The position numbers and the translations under genes are program-made. The notes under the pieces were generated by a model. It was not told the DNA's origin. It did not search any database and saw only the letters and a program-made list of their open reading frames with translations. From Pseudomonas baltica (lineage in GTDB: Bacteria > Pseudomonadota > Gammaproteobacteria > Pseudomonadales > Pseudomonadaceae), in the NCBI RefSeq assembly GCF_031880315.1, contig NZ_CP134771.1:806001-870000 (forward strand): a stretch of DNA of 64,000 nt, in the 5' to 3' direction. Positions 8,587 through 18,031 of the stretch are shown here, piece by piece; within the stretch, counting starts at the first letter, position 1; each line of letters opens with the position of its first letter.

Positions 8587-11133
8587 TCAGGACGCAGGTC
8601 GGATCAACTGTTGCAGGTGCGAGAGGATCGAAGCCGCGTCGTAGGGTTTGCGCACCACCGGAGCGTGCTTCAAGTGACTGGGGATGCTGATGCTGTCGCC
8701 GTAGCCGGTGGCGAACAGGAACGGGATGTTGCGCCGTGCCAGTTCTTCGGCCACGGCAATCGAGGTCCCCGTGCCCAGATTGACATCCAGCACCGCGACA
8801 TCGGGCCTGCGCTGAGCGAGCACCCTGGTGGTCTCGGCCTCGGAGCTGGTGGTGAGCACATCGTCGACGCCCGCACCGGCCAGAATCTGCTCGAGCCCGA
8901 CCGCGATGACCAACTGGTCCTCGAGGATCATCACGCAGGCATCGGCCAGATCGCTGAAATCCTCGCCCAGTTGAGCGATCTCCACTGCCGAGCTCACGGC
9001 CTCCAGCGGTTCAGCCACCGTGAGGTGCCGAGCCGGAATCCTGAAGAACCCCTGCATGCCGTCCGGCAGGTACTCGACCGTGCTGGTCCCGCCCAGGTCG
9101 AAGGGGATGCTGCGATCGATCAGCACCGAGCCGAAGCCGCTTCGGCTCGGTGGGCGAACCGTCGGGCCGCCGCTCTCAAGCCAGGCGATGTCACAGGCGC
9201 CGCCAGCGTCGATTGTCCACTTGATCGAGAGCTTGCCGCCGGCCCGCGACAACGCGCCGTACTTCGCGGCGTTGGTGGCCAATTCGTGCAGCACCAACGC
9301 CATGACCGAATAGGCACGGGCATCGAGCACCACGTTCGGCCCGGTCAGCTCTATGGTGCTGGACGGCGCGCGATAAGGCAGCAGTTCGGCGTCCAGCAAC
9401 GCCAACAGCCCGCCGCCGCCGTCGCCCCGCACGACTTGATCGTGGGCCAGCGACAGCGCCTGGATGCGCCCCTTCAGGGTGGCCACGTAGCCGTTGAGCG
9501 TTTGCCCTTCGGCGGTGGGATGGGCCACCAGCGCACCGATCAGCGCGAGGATATTCTTGACCCGATGGTTGAGCTCTTCATTGAGCATGCGCTGGCGCAC
9601 GTCTGCCTTCGCACGTTCGCTGGCCAGCAGTTCGCTGTTGTGCAGCGCCACCTCGACGATCGCGGCGCGGATAGCTTCGCCGAACTGGCGGTCCTGCTCG
9701 GTCCAGGGCAATGACTGCTGGTGCACCGTCTCCTTCCAGATCGCAAAGCTCTTGCGCGGGGTCAGGCGTTCGCCCAGCGGGCCACTTTCGTAGGTCTTGT
9801 GCGGATCGCCGGCCCAGTCGAGGGTCTCGACCACCTCCTTGCGGAACAGCAGCAGGTAATCCCTGGGGTGCTGCGACATCGGAATGACCAGCATGCCCGA
9901 GACGTCGACGGCGTAGTCGGCGGCAGGGACATGGACCATCGACAGGCGATTGGACGCCCAGGTCCGGCCCTCTGCTACGCCCTCGGCGAAGCGCAGCAAA
10001 TCCGGCATCGCCCCCTTGGGCGGTGTCAATTGTTCCGCGCTCCAGCGGCCATCCAGCGCCATGCCGATGCCATCGCATGGGATCAGCGCTTTGAAGTCCG
10101 CCAGCCGCGAACGCAAGAATTCTTCGATATCCGTGGCATGGCTGGCGTCGCGCAGCAAGGCGTCGAGCACCTGCCGAGCGTGGGCGGCGTACTCCAGCGC
10201 CTGCCGGGCGCGCAGGGTCTCGATGTGCAGCGAGATAAATTCGCCGAACATCTCGGCGGCCACCCTCTGGCCCATGGTCAGCGCCCGTGGTCCGTAGTGG
10301 TGGCAGGCGATCAGCCCCCACAGCACGCCGTTGACGATGATCGAGATCGACATCGAGGCGCCCACGCCCATATTGCTCAGGTACTCGCAGTGCACCGGCG
10401 AAACGCTGCGCAGGTGAGCGTAGGACAGGTCCAGTGGTTCGCCTGACAAGTCCAGTACGGGCACGATTGGCGTAGTGCCGAGCGAGATGTCCGAGATGAC
10501 CCGAATAGGGTTGCGCAGATACAGCGCACGCGCCTGCTGGGGGATATCGGAGCCTGGGAAATACTGCCCCAGAAAGCTTTCGAGATCGCCGCGCTTGGAC
10601 TCGGCAATCACCTTGCCGGCGCCGTCCGGCCCGAGCTGGTAGATCATCACCCGGTCGTAGCCGAGCATGGCCCGGGCGAACCGCGCCGCATCGCGAAACA
10701 GCTTGTCGGTATGGTCGATCTCGCGAACCTGGGCGATCACGGTGCGGGCGAGCTCGATCGGCTCGGCGACGCTGGCGCCGCACGGCTCGAATTCGATGAC
10801 GACGGTGCCTTTGAACAGATGGGCGGCGACGTCGAACGCCTGCCCCGACGCGAGCATTAGCGCGAACGTCAATGCCGGCCGGGACGCCTCCTTGGTGCGT
10901 GCCAGTGAATTGCGCAGGATATGAGCGACCTCCTCGCCGAGCAACTCGTCCAGGCGCCGACCATTCACGTCACTCGGCAGGCCCAGCATGTCCGCTGCAT
11001 TGGCCGAATGGCGCAGGATGATACTCGCCGAGGCGTCGCAAGCGAGCAGGCAACCGTGTGACTGGATACTGCCGGGGATCTGGATCGGCTCGCGATCACA
11101 GTTGGTCAGATTGACGTGCGTTTCAGAAGTCAT
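8587..11133 (-). CDS. bphP: Bacteriophytochrome HWE-type histidine kinase with C-terminal receiver
   Basis: 848 aa from the ATG at 11133; upstream codons in frame do not match phytochromes. PAS-GAF-PHY photosensor: Cys12 in TNCDREPIQIPGSIQ is the expected biliverdin ligand, FPGSDIP (Asp196) is the PASDIP-type motif and PRKSF (459-463) is the PHY tongue motif. A HWE/HisKA_2 kinase follows with ELNHRVKN (His523), an ATPase domain, and a receiver with phospho-acceptor in VAVLDVNLG and a conserved Lys in VVRKPYD. It is a red/far-red light sensor that probably phosphorylates its own receiver. No haem oxygenase gene lies beside it. Confidence 0.93.
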   Translation of the reverse strand: MTSETHVNLTNCDREPIQIPGSIQSHGCLLACDASASIILRHSANAADMLGLPSDVNGRRLDELLGEEVAHILRNSLARTKEASRPALTFALMLASGQAFDVAAHLFKGTVVIEFEPCGASVAEPIELARTVIAQVREIDHTDKLFRDAARFARAMLGYDRVMIYQLGPDGAGKVIAESKRGDLESFLGQYFPGSDIPQQARALYLRNPIRVISDISLGTTPIVPVLDLSGEPLDLSYAHLRSVSPVHCEYLSNMGVGASMSISIIVNGVLWGLIACHHYGPRALTMGQRVAAEMFGEFISLHIETLRARQALEYAAHARQVLDALLRDASHATDIEEFLRSRLADFKALIPCDGIGMALDGRWSAEQLTPPKGAMPDLLRFAEGVAEGRTWASNRLSMVHVPAADYAVDVSGMLVIPMSQHPRDYLLLFRKEVVETLDWAGDPHKTYESGPLGERLTPRKSFAIWKETVHQQSLPWTEQDRQFGEAIRAAIVEVALHNSELLASERAKADVRQRMLNEELNHRVKNILALIGALVAHPTAEGQTLNGYVATLKGRIQALSLAHDQVVRGDGGGGLLALLDAELLPYRAPSSTIELTGPNVVLDARAYSVMALVLHELATNAAKYGALSRAGGKLSIKWTIDAGGACDIAWLESGGPTVRPPSRSGFGSVLIDRSIPFDLGGTSTVEYLPDGMQGFFRIPARHLTVAEPLEAVSSAVEIAQLGEDFSDLADACVMILEDQLVIAVGLEQILAGAGVDDVLTTSSEAETTRVLAQRRPDVAVLDVNLGTGTSIAVAEELARRNIPFLFATGYGDSISIPSHLKHAPVVRKPYDAASILSHLQQLIRPAS

Positions 11134-11648
11134 TGGCCCTGCCGACTGACAAAAGACCGGCTGCCTGAATGACCGCCGAGGATATTGGGACCTGCAAAGG
11201 CCACATTCTATCCACTCGCGCCGCGGGTTCCTACTCCGCGCCCCACTGAACAGCGCCTTTACTTTATTTTCGATCATTACCGTACAATCAATTTCTCCCA
11301 ATCTTGCGCATTGATCACACCCAATAGTTTCAACTTTCCATCGCCCCCGGGGTCGCGGCCATGCGGCGTGGCCCCGAATGTTCGATAAACTTTATGTAGT
11401 GGAGTGTTCCCGAGCTCCTCACCGGGGACTTGAAGTCGTGTCTGTCTCAACAAATATTTGACACGGCTTTCCCCGACGCCCCATCCCGTTATTTCTATCT
11501 TCCGGGCCCATGAACTACCCCTCCAGGTAGTTTGTGCGTGCTCGGCATTCCACATGGCGCTGAACAGTCTCGTGATTGCCGGCATCGTGGTCGCTACCGA
11601 CCTTTCATCAATTATGATGACCAAAACCCTTGTCCAGTGCCCAAGGCA
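11134..11648. other. Large intergenic region upstream of the bacteriophytochrome
   Basis: 515 bp, AT-richer than its flanks, between the bacteriophytochrome start and the cupin stop. Open frames exist on both strands (for example 11277-11624 minus) but none has a credible ribosome site or family resemblance. It presumably carries the kinase promoter. I see no RNA gene. Confidence 0.4.
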
Positions 11649-12077
11649 TCACTCGGTAACGAGCGTGCCTGCCTGGTACTGCTCGTCCGTCACTGGCTCC
11701 ATCCAATCGGTGTTCTTGCCGTCGATGGTCTCGGTCACGGCTAAGTGCGACATTGCCGTGGTCGCCGCCGCGCCATGCCAATGGCGCTTGCCACAAGCGC
11801 AGGTCACCAGGTCGCCCGCGCGGATTTCGGTGCGCGGGCCGCCTTCGCATTGCGTCCAACCCACTCCGGTCAGGATAACCAGCACTTGGCCCTGAGGGTG
11901 TGCATGCCAGAAAGTCCGCGCGCCGGGCTCGAAGGTCACAATGGCGCCGGTCGCCTGGCCCGGCGCTTCCAGCTGGAAGGCGTTGTCGATACGTACGGAA
12001 CCGGTAAACCAGTTTTCCGGGCCCTTGATCGAGGGTTTGGTACCGCTGCGGATGATGGTCTGGCCTGGATTGCTCAT
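11649..12077 (-). CDS. Cupin-domain protein (quercetin-dioxygenase-like fold)
   Basis: 142 aa from the ATG at 12077, with an AGAGAG ribosome site. It is a single small beta-barrel cupin. Motif 1 appears as FEPGARTFWHAHPQGQVLVILTGVG with the metal-binding His pair and motif 2 as AGDLVTCACGKRHWHGA with a further His. The likely role is a small metal-dependent enzyme; family members include decarboxylases and isomerases, and the substrate is unknown. It is transcribed divergently from the adjacent LysR gene 132 bp away, the usual arrangement for a LysR target. Confidence 0.85.
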   Translation of the reverse strand: MSNPGQTIIRSGTKPSIKGPENWFTGSVRIDNAFQLEAPGQATGAIVTFEPGARTFWHAHPQGQVLVILTGVGWTQCEGGPRTEIRAGDLVTCACGKRHWHGAAATTAMSHLAVTETIDGKNTDWMEPVTDEQYQAGTLVTE

Positions 12078-12209
12078 TGGATGCTCTCTATCGCGTAGGG
12101 TTTGGTCACGTGAACCGGACCAATCGAATACCGCTGCAGGCAATTTAGTCCCTTGGAGACTGTGGCACTAGATGGCAAAATCGGCACAGACTAATCCACA
12201 GGTGCATCA

Positions 12210-13106
12210 ATGCCCATCCCTGATCTGAACCACCTCGTTGCCTTGCTGACGGTCGCCCGTGCGCGCAGCTTCACCAAGGCCGCCGCACAGCTGGGCGTTT
12301 CCCAGTCATCGCTGAGCAGGACAGTCACGGCACTCGAAACCCAACTCGGCATGCATCTGCTTACCCGCACCACCCGCAGCGTTTCCACCACCGAGGCAGG
12401 CCAGCGCCTGCTCGACTCGGTTGCGCCCAAGCTTGAAGAAATCGAAGCCGAGTTGCTGGCCGTGGCCGAGTTGCGCGAAAGACCGATCGGCACCGTGCGC
12501 ATTACCGCCACCGACTATTCCGCGAACCAATATGTATGGCCCAGGCTGCAAGGCTTGCTGCGCGAGCACCCCGAGTTGCGTATCGAACTGATCAATGACT
12601 ACGGCTTGTCGAACATCGTCGCGGAGCGGTTCGATATCGGGATTCGTCTGGGCGATCAGGTAGAAAAGGACATGATCGCGGTGCGCATCGCGCCGGATGA
12701 AACCATGGCGATCGTCGGATCACCGGCTTACCTGCGTGAACGCCCGGCACCGCAATCGCCCCATGATCTGACGGCGCACAACTGCATCAACTTGAGGCTA
12801 CCGACCAAAGACGCCCTGATGGCGTGGGAACTGAGCAAGGGCAGGCAAAGCATCGAAGTGAAGGTCAGCGGCCAACTGGTGTTCAACAATTCCTATCAGA
12901 TGCTCGATGCGGCGTTGCAGGGTTTCGGCCTGGCCTACCTGCCCCAACCCCTCGTCGAAGCCCATGTACAGGCAGGGCGACTGAGCTGGGTACTGGAAGA
13001 CTGGTTTCCGACGTTCACCGGGACTCATGCCTACTACGCGACGCGCCGGCATTCGTCGATGGCCGTGCGGCTGGTGATCGCGGCGTTGCGTGGCACGGGC
13101 TATTGA
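12210..13106 (+). CDS. LysR-family transcriptional regulator
   Basis: 298 aa, the normal LysR length. The N-terminal winged helix-turn-helix is plain (FTKAAAQLGVSQSSLSRTVTALETQLGMHLLTRTTRSVSTTEAG), followed by a periplasmic-binding-like effector domain with the HDLTAHNCINLR segment typical of the subgroup that regulates small oxidoreductases and cupins. It is divergent from the cupin gene, which is its most likely target. The effector is unknown. Confidence 0.92.
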   Translation: MPIPDLNHLVALLTVARARSFTKAAAQLGVSQSSLSRTVTALETQLGMHLLTRTTRSVSTTEAGQRLLDSVAPKLEEIEAELLAVAELRERPIGTVRITATDYSANQYVWPRLQGLLREHPELRIELINDYGLSNIVAERFDIGIRLGDQVEKDMIAVRIAPDETMAIVGSPAYLRERPAPQSPHDLTAHNCINLRLPTKDALMAWELSKGRQSIEVKVSGQLVFNNSYQMLDAALQGFGLAYLPQPLVEAHVQAGRLSWVLEDWFPTFTGTHAYYATRRHSSMAVRLVIAALRGTGY

Positions 13107-13282
13107 CGCGCTTCAGGCGATGGCTACGAAACTTATTGGTCCACGTACCGTTTGCGCCCTGCCAGCACCGCCCCCCCCTGCAGGCACGGCGCTGCCAGCA
13201 AGACCATGACCATGGCGGTCGGCAATGCCTGTTCCAGCCCCAGACGGCAGTTCAGCCAAGGTGCCGACATCCATGCCCAAGC

Positions 13283-13921
13283 TCAGCAACCACGCAAACG
13301 CTCAATGATATCCGCCGTAGTCGTCACCTCGCCGAACTCATAAGCGATGGTGGTCAACGAGAGGCGCTGAATTTCGTCCGCACTGATCGCGCCGAAACCC
13401 AGGTCGGGATAATCCATGGCGGCGTTGGCATCGCTCAAGGCGATCATCTTGTATTCGCGGTGCACGCCGTCGCGAATGGTGGTTTCGCAACAGACGTTGG
13501 TGACGGTGCCGCACACCACCAGGGTGTCGATGTCGCGCGCGCGCAGGATGGTGTCCAGGTCGGTGTTGTGAAAGCCGCTGTAGAAGAGCTTGTCGACAAC
13601 GATGTCCGCAGGGGCCGGCTTGAGGGCGTCGATCACTTCCACATCCGGATCGCCGCGCGCGAGGATCTCGTCGACATTGGGATACAGATCGCGCATGCGC
13701 CCGGTATCGGCACCATCGCCGCGCACGATGTGGCGCAGATAGATGACCGTCAGCCCTTGCTCCCGTGCAGCGGCCAACAGTGCCTGAATCGGCGCGATGA
13801 TGCGGGCCGTGTTTTTCACGTACAAGGCGCCTGCGGGCTCGCAGAAAACCTTCTGCATATCGACGACGATAACCGCCGTGCGCCGAGGGTTTACCTTCCA
13901 TTTGACCAGCGGTTTGCTCAC
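13283..13921 (-). CDS. Isochorismatase-fold cysteine hydrolase
   Basis: 212 aa from a GTG at 13921, eight bases after an AAAGGA ribosome site. The catalytic triad of the family is visible: Asp in AVIVVDMQ, Lys in VVDKLFYSGF and Cys in CGTVTNVCCETTIRD. Members hydrolyse amides or carbamates such as biuret, ureidoacrylate or N-carbamoyl compounds. It is the last gene of the minus-strand run that starts with the SDR and ABC-importer genes. It probably processes an amide or ureido intermediate of the imported compound (inference). Confidence 0.88.
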   Translation of the reverse strand: MSKPLVKWKVNPRRTAVIVVDMQKVFCEPAGALYVKNTARIIAPIQALLAAAREQGLTVIYLRHIVRGDGADTGRMRDLYPNVDEILARGDPDVEVIDALKPAPADIVVDKLFYSGFHNTDLDTILRARDIDTLVVCGTVTNVCCETTIRDGVHREYKMIALSDANAAMDYPDLGFGAISADEIQRLSLTTIAYEFGEVTTTADIIERLRGC

Positions 13922-14018
13922 GGGGCGGTTCCTTTCTCAATGACCACGACAGCAAGTCGAGGGGGTGTCAGGGATGTCTTCAGCTTCAATAAACACCCTG
14001 TATCGAACGCCGAGAACC

Positions 14019-15077
14019 TCATACCGCACTCTCCCGGCGCGGGGGTTCACAGAGCGTCTCGCGTTGTTCATGCAGGGGCGAGATCAGCGACAGATCATCA
14101 CGGATGCAGGCCGTGGCGTGCTCGGGGCCGATCAGGCGCAGCGCCGGTCGCGCCTGACTGCACGCGGGCAGCACATAAGGGCAGCGGGTGTGAAAGGCGC
14201 ATCCGGAGGGCGGTGAAATCGGGCTGGGAATATCGCCCTGCAAAACGATGCGCTGGCGCCGCTGCCCTGGGTTCGGCATGGGGATCGCCGACATCAGCGC
14301 CTCGGTATAGGGATGACGCGGGTGGCTGAACAGCTCGCGGGTGGGTGCCACTTCAACGATGCGGCCCAGGTACATCACCGCCACGCGGTCGGCGATATGC
14401 CCGACCACGGCCAGGTCATGGGTGACGAACAGCATCGTCAGGTTCATTTGCTGGCGGATGCGCGAAAACAGATTGAGCACCTGCGCCTGCACCGACACGT
14501 CGAGCGCCGACACGGGCTCATCGGCCATGATGAATTCGGGCTCGAGGGTCAAGGCGCGGGCGATGCCGATGCGCTGGCGCTGGCCACCGGAAAACTCGTG
14601 GGGATAGCGGTCCAGGTACTGCGCCGGCAAGCCCACGGTGTGCAGCGCCTCTTCGGCCTTGTGGCGGCGTCCCTGGGCGTCCAGGTCCTTGGCGTGAAAA
14701 CGCAGCGGCATGGCGAGAATCTCGCCAATGGTCATGCGCGGGTTCAGCGAGCCATAAGGGTCCTGGAAGACCATCTGCATGCGCTTGCGATAGGGTTTCA
14801 GCAAACGGTCGTTGAAGGGCGTGATTTCGGTATTGTCGAAGACCACATGCCCATCCGTCGGTGGATCGAGCATCATCAGGCTGCGCCCCAGGGTGCTTTT
14901 GCCCGAGCCGCTCTCGCCGACCAGCCCCAGCACCTCACCTCGGGCGATGGACAGGTCGACGCCATCCACGGCGCGCACCAGATTGTCATCGCGCCCACGG
15001 CTGTTGACGAACAGTTTCTTGCGCACCGGGAAGTACTTTTTCAGGCCAATGGCCTCGATCAAGGGCGGCTGTTTCAT
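14019..15077 (-). CDS. Peptide-type ABC importer ATPase (DppF/OppF-like)
   Basis: 352 aa. Walker [10 protein letters not shown], signature FSGGQRQRIGIARAL and Walker B EFIMADEPVSALD are intact. The C-terminal oligopeptide/dipeptide extension carries the Cys-containing GCAFHTRCPYVLPAC segment that can ligate Fe-S in this family. Its start overlaps the upstream ATPase gene by 4 bp. It pairs with that ATPase as a heterodimer driving import of a peptide-like or opine-like solute. Confidence 0.95.
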   Translation of the reverse strand: MKQPPLIEAIGLKKYFPVRKKLFVNSRGRDDNLVRAVDGVDLSIARGEVLGLVGESGSGKSTLGRSLMMLDPPTDGHVVFDNTEITPFNDRLLKPYRKRMQMVFQDPYGSLNPRMTIGEILAMPLRFHAKDLDAQGRRHKAEEALHTVGLPAQYLDRYPHEFSGGQRQRIGIARALTLEPEFIMADEPVSALDVSVQAQVLNLFSRIRQQMNLTMLFVTHDLAVVGHIADRVAVMYLGRIVEVAPTRELFSHPRHPYTEALMSAIPMPNPGQRRQRIVLQGDIPSPISPPSGCAFHTRCPYVLPACSQARPALRLIGPEHATACIRDDLSLISPLHEQRETLCEPPRRESAV

Positions 15078-16114
15078 CTAACGCCTCCTTGGGCGAACTC
15101 GATACCGGCAGGCAACTCCTGCCAGCGTACACACCGCAGTTGGTGACCCTGCTCTACCTCCTCGAACACCGGCGCCTGGGTATCGCAACGTCCGGCGATG
15201 CTGAAAGCGCACCGTGGATGGAACGCACACCCGCTGGGCGGCGCCGACGGGTCGGGGACAAAGCCCGGGATCGTCCCCAGCTCACCCTGCCCCAGCCCGG
15301 CGTGTTCGAAGCGCGGTACGGCGGCCAGCAAGCCTCGGGTATAGGGCATGCGCGGCGATGCGAGCACCTGAGTGACACTGCCCTGCTCGACGATACGCCC
15401 GGCATACATGACCATCACGCGGTCGGCGATTTCCGCCACCACCCCGAAATTGTGGGTGATGAACAAGATCGCCATGCCATTCTTTTTTTGCAGCGTGCGC
15501 AACAGATCGAGGATCTGCGCTTGCACCGTGACGTCCAGCGCCGTGGTCGGCTCGTCGGCGATCAGCACGTCGGGCTCCATGGCCAGGGCAATGGCGATCA
15601 TCACCCGCTGGCGCATGCCGCCGGACAGTTCATGGGGGAAGCTCTCCATGCGCCGCGCAGGCTCCGAGATCCCCACCTGCTCCAGCAAGGCCAGCGCTCG
15701 GGCTCGCGCCTGGGCCTTGTCCAGGTGCTCGTGAAAACGAATGGCCTCGGCGATCTGATCGCCGATCCTGTGCACCGGGTTCAGGGAGGTCAACGGCTCC
15801 TGAAAGATCATCGCCACTCGGTTGCCGCGCACATGGCGCATCTGCTGTTCGCTCATCGCCACCAGATCGATCGGGTGGCCGTTGCTGTCAGCCACCACGG
15901 CGCTGCCTTCGATGCGCGTCCTGGGCGCTGCCGCCAGCAGTTTCATCATCGCCAGGCTGGTCACGCTCTTGCCCGAACCGCTCTCGCCGACCAGAGCCAA
16001 GGTCTCGCCGGCGCGGATGCTGAAGTTGATATCGTGCACCACCGGCACATAACCGCTGCCTCGGCGAAAGGCAACGCTGAGATGGCTGACGACGATCTTT
16101 TCGTCTGCGTTCAT
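15074..16114 (-). CDS. Peptide-type ABC importer ATPase (DppD/OppD-like)
   Basis: 346 aa. Walker [10 protein letters not shown], signature [15 protein letters not shown] and Walker [13 protein letters not shown] are intact, with the C-terminal oligopeptide extension [16 protein letters not shown]. The start overlaps the permease stop by 4 bp (ATGA), so translation is coupled. Partner of the following ATPase in the same importer. Confidence 0.95.
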   Translation of the reverse strand: MNADEKIVVSHLSVAFRRGSGYVPVVHDINFSIRAGETLALVGESGSGKSVTSLAMMKLLAAAPRTRIEGSAVVADSNGHPIDLVAMSEQQMRHVRGNRVAMIFQEPLTSLNPVHRIGDQIAEAIRFHEHLDKAQARARALALLEQVGISEPARRMESFPHELSGGMRQRVMIAIALAMEPDVLIADEPTTALDVTVQAQILDLLRTLQKKNGMAILFITHNFGVVAEIADRVMVMYAGRIVEQGSVTQVLASPRMPYTRGLLAAVPRFEHAGLGQGELGTIPGFVPDPSAPPSGCAFHPRCAFSIAGRCDTQAPVFEEVEQGHQLRCVRWQELPAGIEFAQGGVR

Positions 16115-16995
16115 TTCAGGTCGCTCCTGCCGTCCAGCGCATCGCGCAGGCCGTCACCGATAAAGTTGAAGCTGGTCACCGCCAGGGTGATCGCCAGGCC
16201 GGGAATGATCGCCAGCCACGGCGCTTTGCCCAGGTACTGTTGCGCGGCGTTGAGCATGTTGCCCCAGCTCGGCAGCGGCGGCTGAATACCGTAGCCGAGA
16301 AAGCTGATGTAGGCCTCCAGCAGAATCGCGTTGGCGATGGTCAGGGTCGCCGCGACGATGATGGGGCCGATGGCGTTCGGTACCAGTTCACGAAACATGA
16401 TCCACCGATTGCTGGCCCCCACCATGCGCGCCGCCAGGGTGAAATCACGCTCGCGCAACGAACGAATCTCGGCCTCGACGATGCGCGAGATTTCCATCCA
16501 GCTGGTCACCGCGATGATCAGGGTGATCATCAACGGGCTGGGCTTGATGAAGGCGGCCAGCACCAGCACCAGAAACACGCTGGGAAACGACAGAAAGGCA
16601 TCGACGAAACGCATCAACGTCGCGCCGATCCAGCCTCGATAGTAGCCGGCGACCACGCCGATCAGGGTGCCGATCACGGTGCTGATCAGCATTGCGAAAA
16701 ACCCCACGGTCAGGGAGATCCGCCCGGCGTTGAGCAAGCGCGCCGCCGTATCGCGACCCAGCGCGTCGGTGCCCAGATAATGGCTGCCCGTCAGCGGCGG
16801 CGAGAAGCGGTTGCGGATGTCGATGGACAGGTCGTTGTAGTGCAAAAGAGCGGGCCCGAATACGCAGGCGAGCACCAGCAGGGTGATCATCACCACGCCC
16901 AGCACCGCCAGTTTATGGCGCATGAAACGCGCCAGCGTCGGGTTGCTCAGCCAGCTCAGGCGTGCAGACGAGCGCAGATACGTGGCAGTGGTCAT
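16111..16995 (-). CDS. ABC importer permease (DppC-like)
   Basis: 294 aa from the ATG at 16995, which follows an AAGGGAG ribosome site; a longer frame starting at 17070 would run back through the dppB stop region and is rejected. It has the DppC-type N-terminal cytoplasmic helix and TM1 (HKLAVLGVVMITLLVLACVFG), the GTDALGRDTAARLLNAGRISL periplasmic segment and the EAA loop (REFVPN-type, here RELVPNAIGPIIVA). It forms the channel with the DppB-like subunit. Confidence 0.93.
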   Translation of the reverse strand: MTTATYLRSSARLSWLSNPTLARFMRHKLAVLGVVMITLLVLACVFGPALLHYNDLSIDIRNRFSPPLTGSHYLGTDALGRDTAARLLNAGRISLTVGFFAMLISTVIGTLIGVVAGYYRGWIGATLMRFVDAFLSFPSVFLVLVLAAFIKPSPLMITLIIAVTSWMEISRIVEAEIRSLRERDFTLAARMVGASNRWIMFRELVPNAIGPIIVAATLTIANAILLEAYISFLGYGIQPPLPSWGNMLNAAQQYLGKAPWLAIIPGLAITLAVTSFNFIGDGLRDALDGRSDLK

Positions 16996-17006
16996 GTGCA
17001 GTGCTC

Positions 17007-17026
17007 CCTTAACCTTAACCTTAACC
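17007..17026. repeat. Triple hexamer repeat between dppB-like and dppC-like genes
   Basis: Three perfect tandem copies of CCTTAA (plus strand), TTAAGG on the coding strand. The repeat contains the stop codon of the DppB-like gene and abuts the ribosome site of the DppC-like gene. Confidence 0.85.
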
Positions 17027-17971
17027 GAGTCGGACGCGGGGATCGGCGACACCCACCAGCAGATCGGCAAGCAGGTTGCCGAGCAGCACGAGGATGGCCG
17101 AAAACATCAGAATGCCCATGATCACCGGGTAATCGCTGTAGCCCAGGCTGTCGAGAAACAGACGGCCCATGCCCGGCCAGGTGAACACCGTTTCAGTCAC
17201 CAGCGCCCCGCCCAGAATGGTCGGGATCTGCAACCCGGCAAGGGTGATCATCGGCAGCAGCGCGTTGCGGATCACGTGATGGGTGAGGACCCGCCGGTAC
17301 GGCAAGCCTTTGGCCCGCGCGGTACGCACGAAGTCCTGATCGATGACGTCCAGGGTGGCCGAGCGCATGTAGCGGCTCCAGATCGCAACGTTGACCAGCG
17401 CCAGGACGGCCACGGGCAAAATCAGATGGATTGCGTAGTCGCCCACCGACTGGTCGCCGATGGTGTACATGTTGCCCGCCGGCAACCAGCCCAGGTGCAA
17501 TGAAAACAAAAAGATCGCCACCAGCCCGAACCAGAACGTCGGAATCGACAACGCCACCATCGCCCCCACCGTGGCCAGCGTGTCGAATACCGAATAGCGC
17601 CGCACCGCACCAAGCACTCCGACCCAGGTGCCGACGATGACCGAAAACACCGTGGCCGTGCCCATCAACAGCAGCGTGGCCGGCAGATGACCGGCGATCA
17701 CGCTGAGCACCGGCCTGCCATCGCGAAACGAGTGGCCCCAGTCGCCGATGAACAGGCGCGAGAACCACTCGACGTACTGCACCATCAGCGGCCGATCGAG
17801 GCCCATCTGCGCGGCGATACGATCAAGTTCGGCCTGGCTCATGCCAGGGTTGAGGGCGAACTGCGACATCGGTCCGCCGGGTGCCAGGTTGAGCACCACA
17901 AAGCCGATCAGTGATACCAGCACCAGTACGATTGCGCTCTGGCCCAGGCGGTTGAGGATGTATCGAGGCAT
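17021..17971 (-). CDS. ABC importer permease (DppB-like)
   Basis: 316 aa from the ATG at 17971, preceded by AAGGA. The start MPRYILNRLGQSAIVLVLVSLIGF is the standard DppB/OppB first membrane segment, followed by the GLDRPLMVQY periplasmic loop, several TM helices and the EAA motif region ALLPMITLAGLQIPTILGGALVTE. It follows the solute-binding protein gene by 60 bp and pairs with the DppC-like permease. Confidence 0.94.
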   Translation of the reverse strand: MPRYILNRLGQSAIVLVLVSLIGFVVLNLAPGGPMSQFALNPGMSQAELDRIAAQMGLDRPLMVQYVEWFSRLFIGDWGHSFRDGRPVLSVIAGHLPATLLLMGTATVFSVIVGTWVGVLGAVRRYSVFDTLATVGAMVALSIPTFWFGLVAIFLFSLHLGWLPAGNMYTIGDQSVGDYAIHLILPVAVLALVNVAIWSRYMRSATLDVIDQDFVRTARAKGLPYRRVLTHHVIRNALLPMITLAGLQIPTILGGALVTETVFTWPGMGRLFLDSLGYSDYPVIMGILMFSAILVLLGNLLADLLVGVADPRVRLG

Positions 17972-18031
17972 GGCGTGTTCCTTCTGAAAGCAGAACCACA
18001 CCCAGCGAACGTGCCGGGCGCTGAGGGGCAA

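Noticed and set aside
11277..11624. 115-codon minus-strand frame in the gap before the bacteriophytochrome
   Set aside because: No ribosome site, no recognisable domain, and its composition is like non-coding DNA.
12824..14329. 501-codon plus-strand open frame
   Set aside because: It runs across the end of lysR, the whole isochorismatase gene in antisense and part of an ATPase gene; codon use and lack of motifs show it is a shadow.
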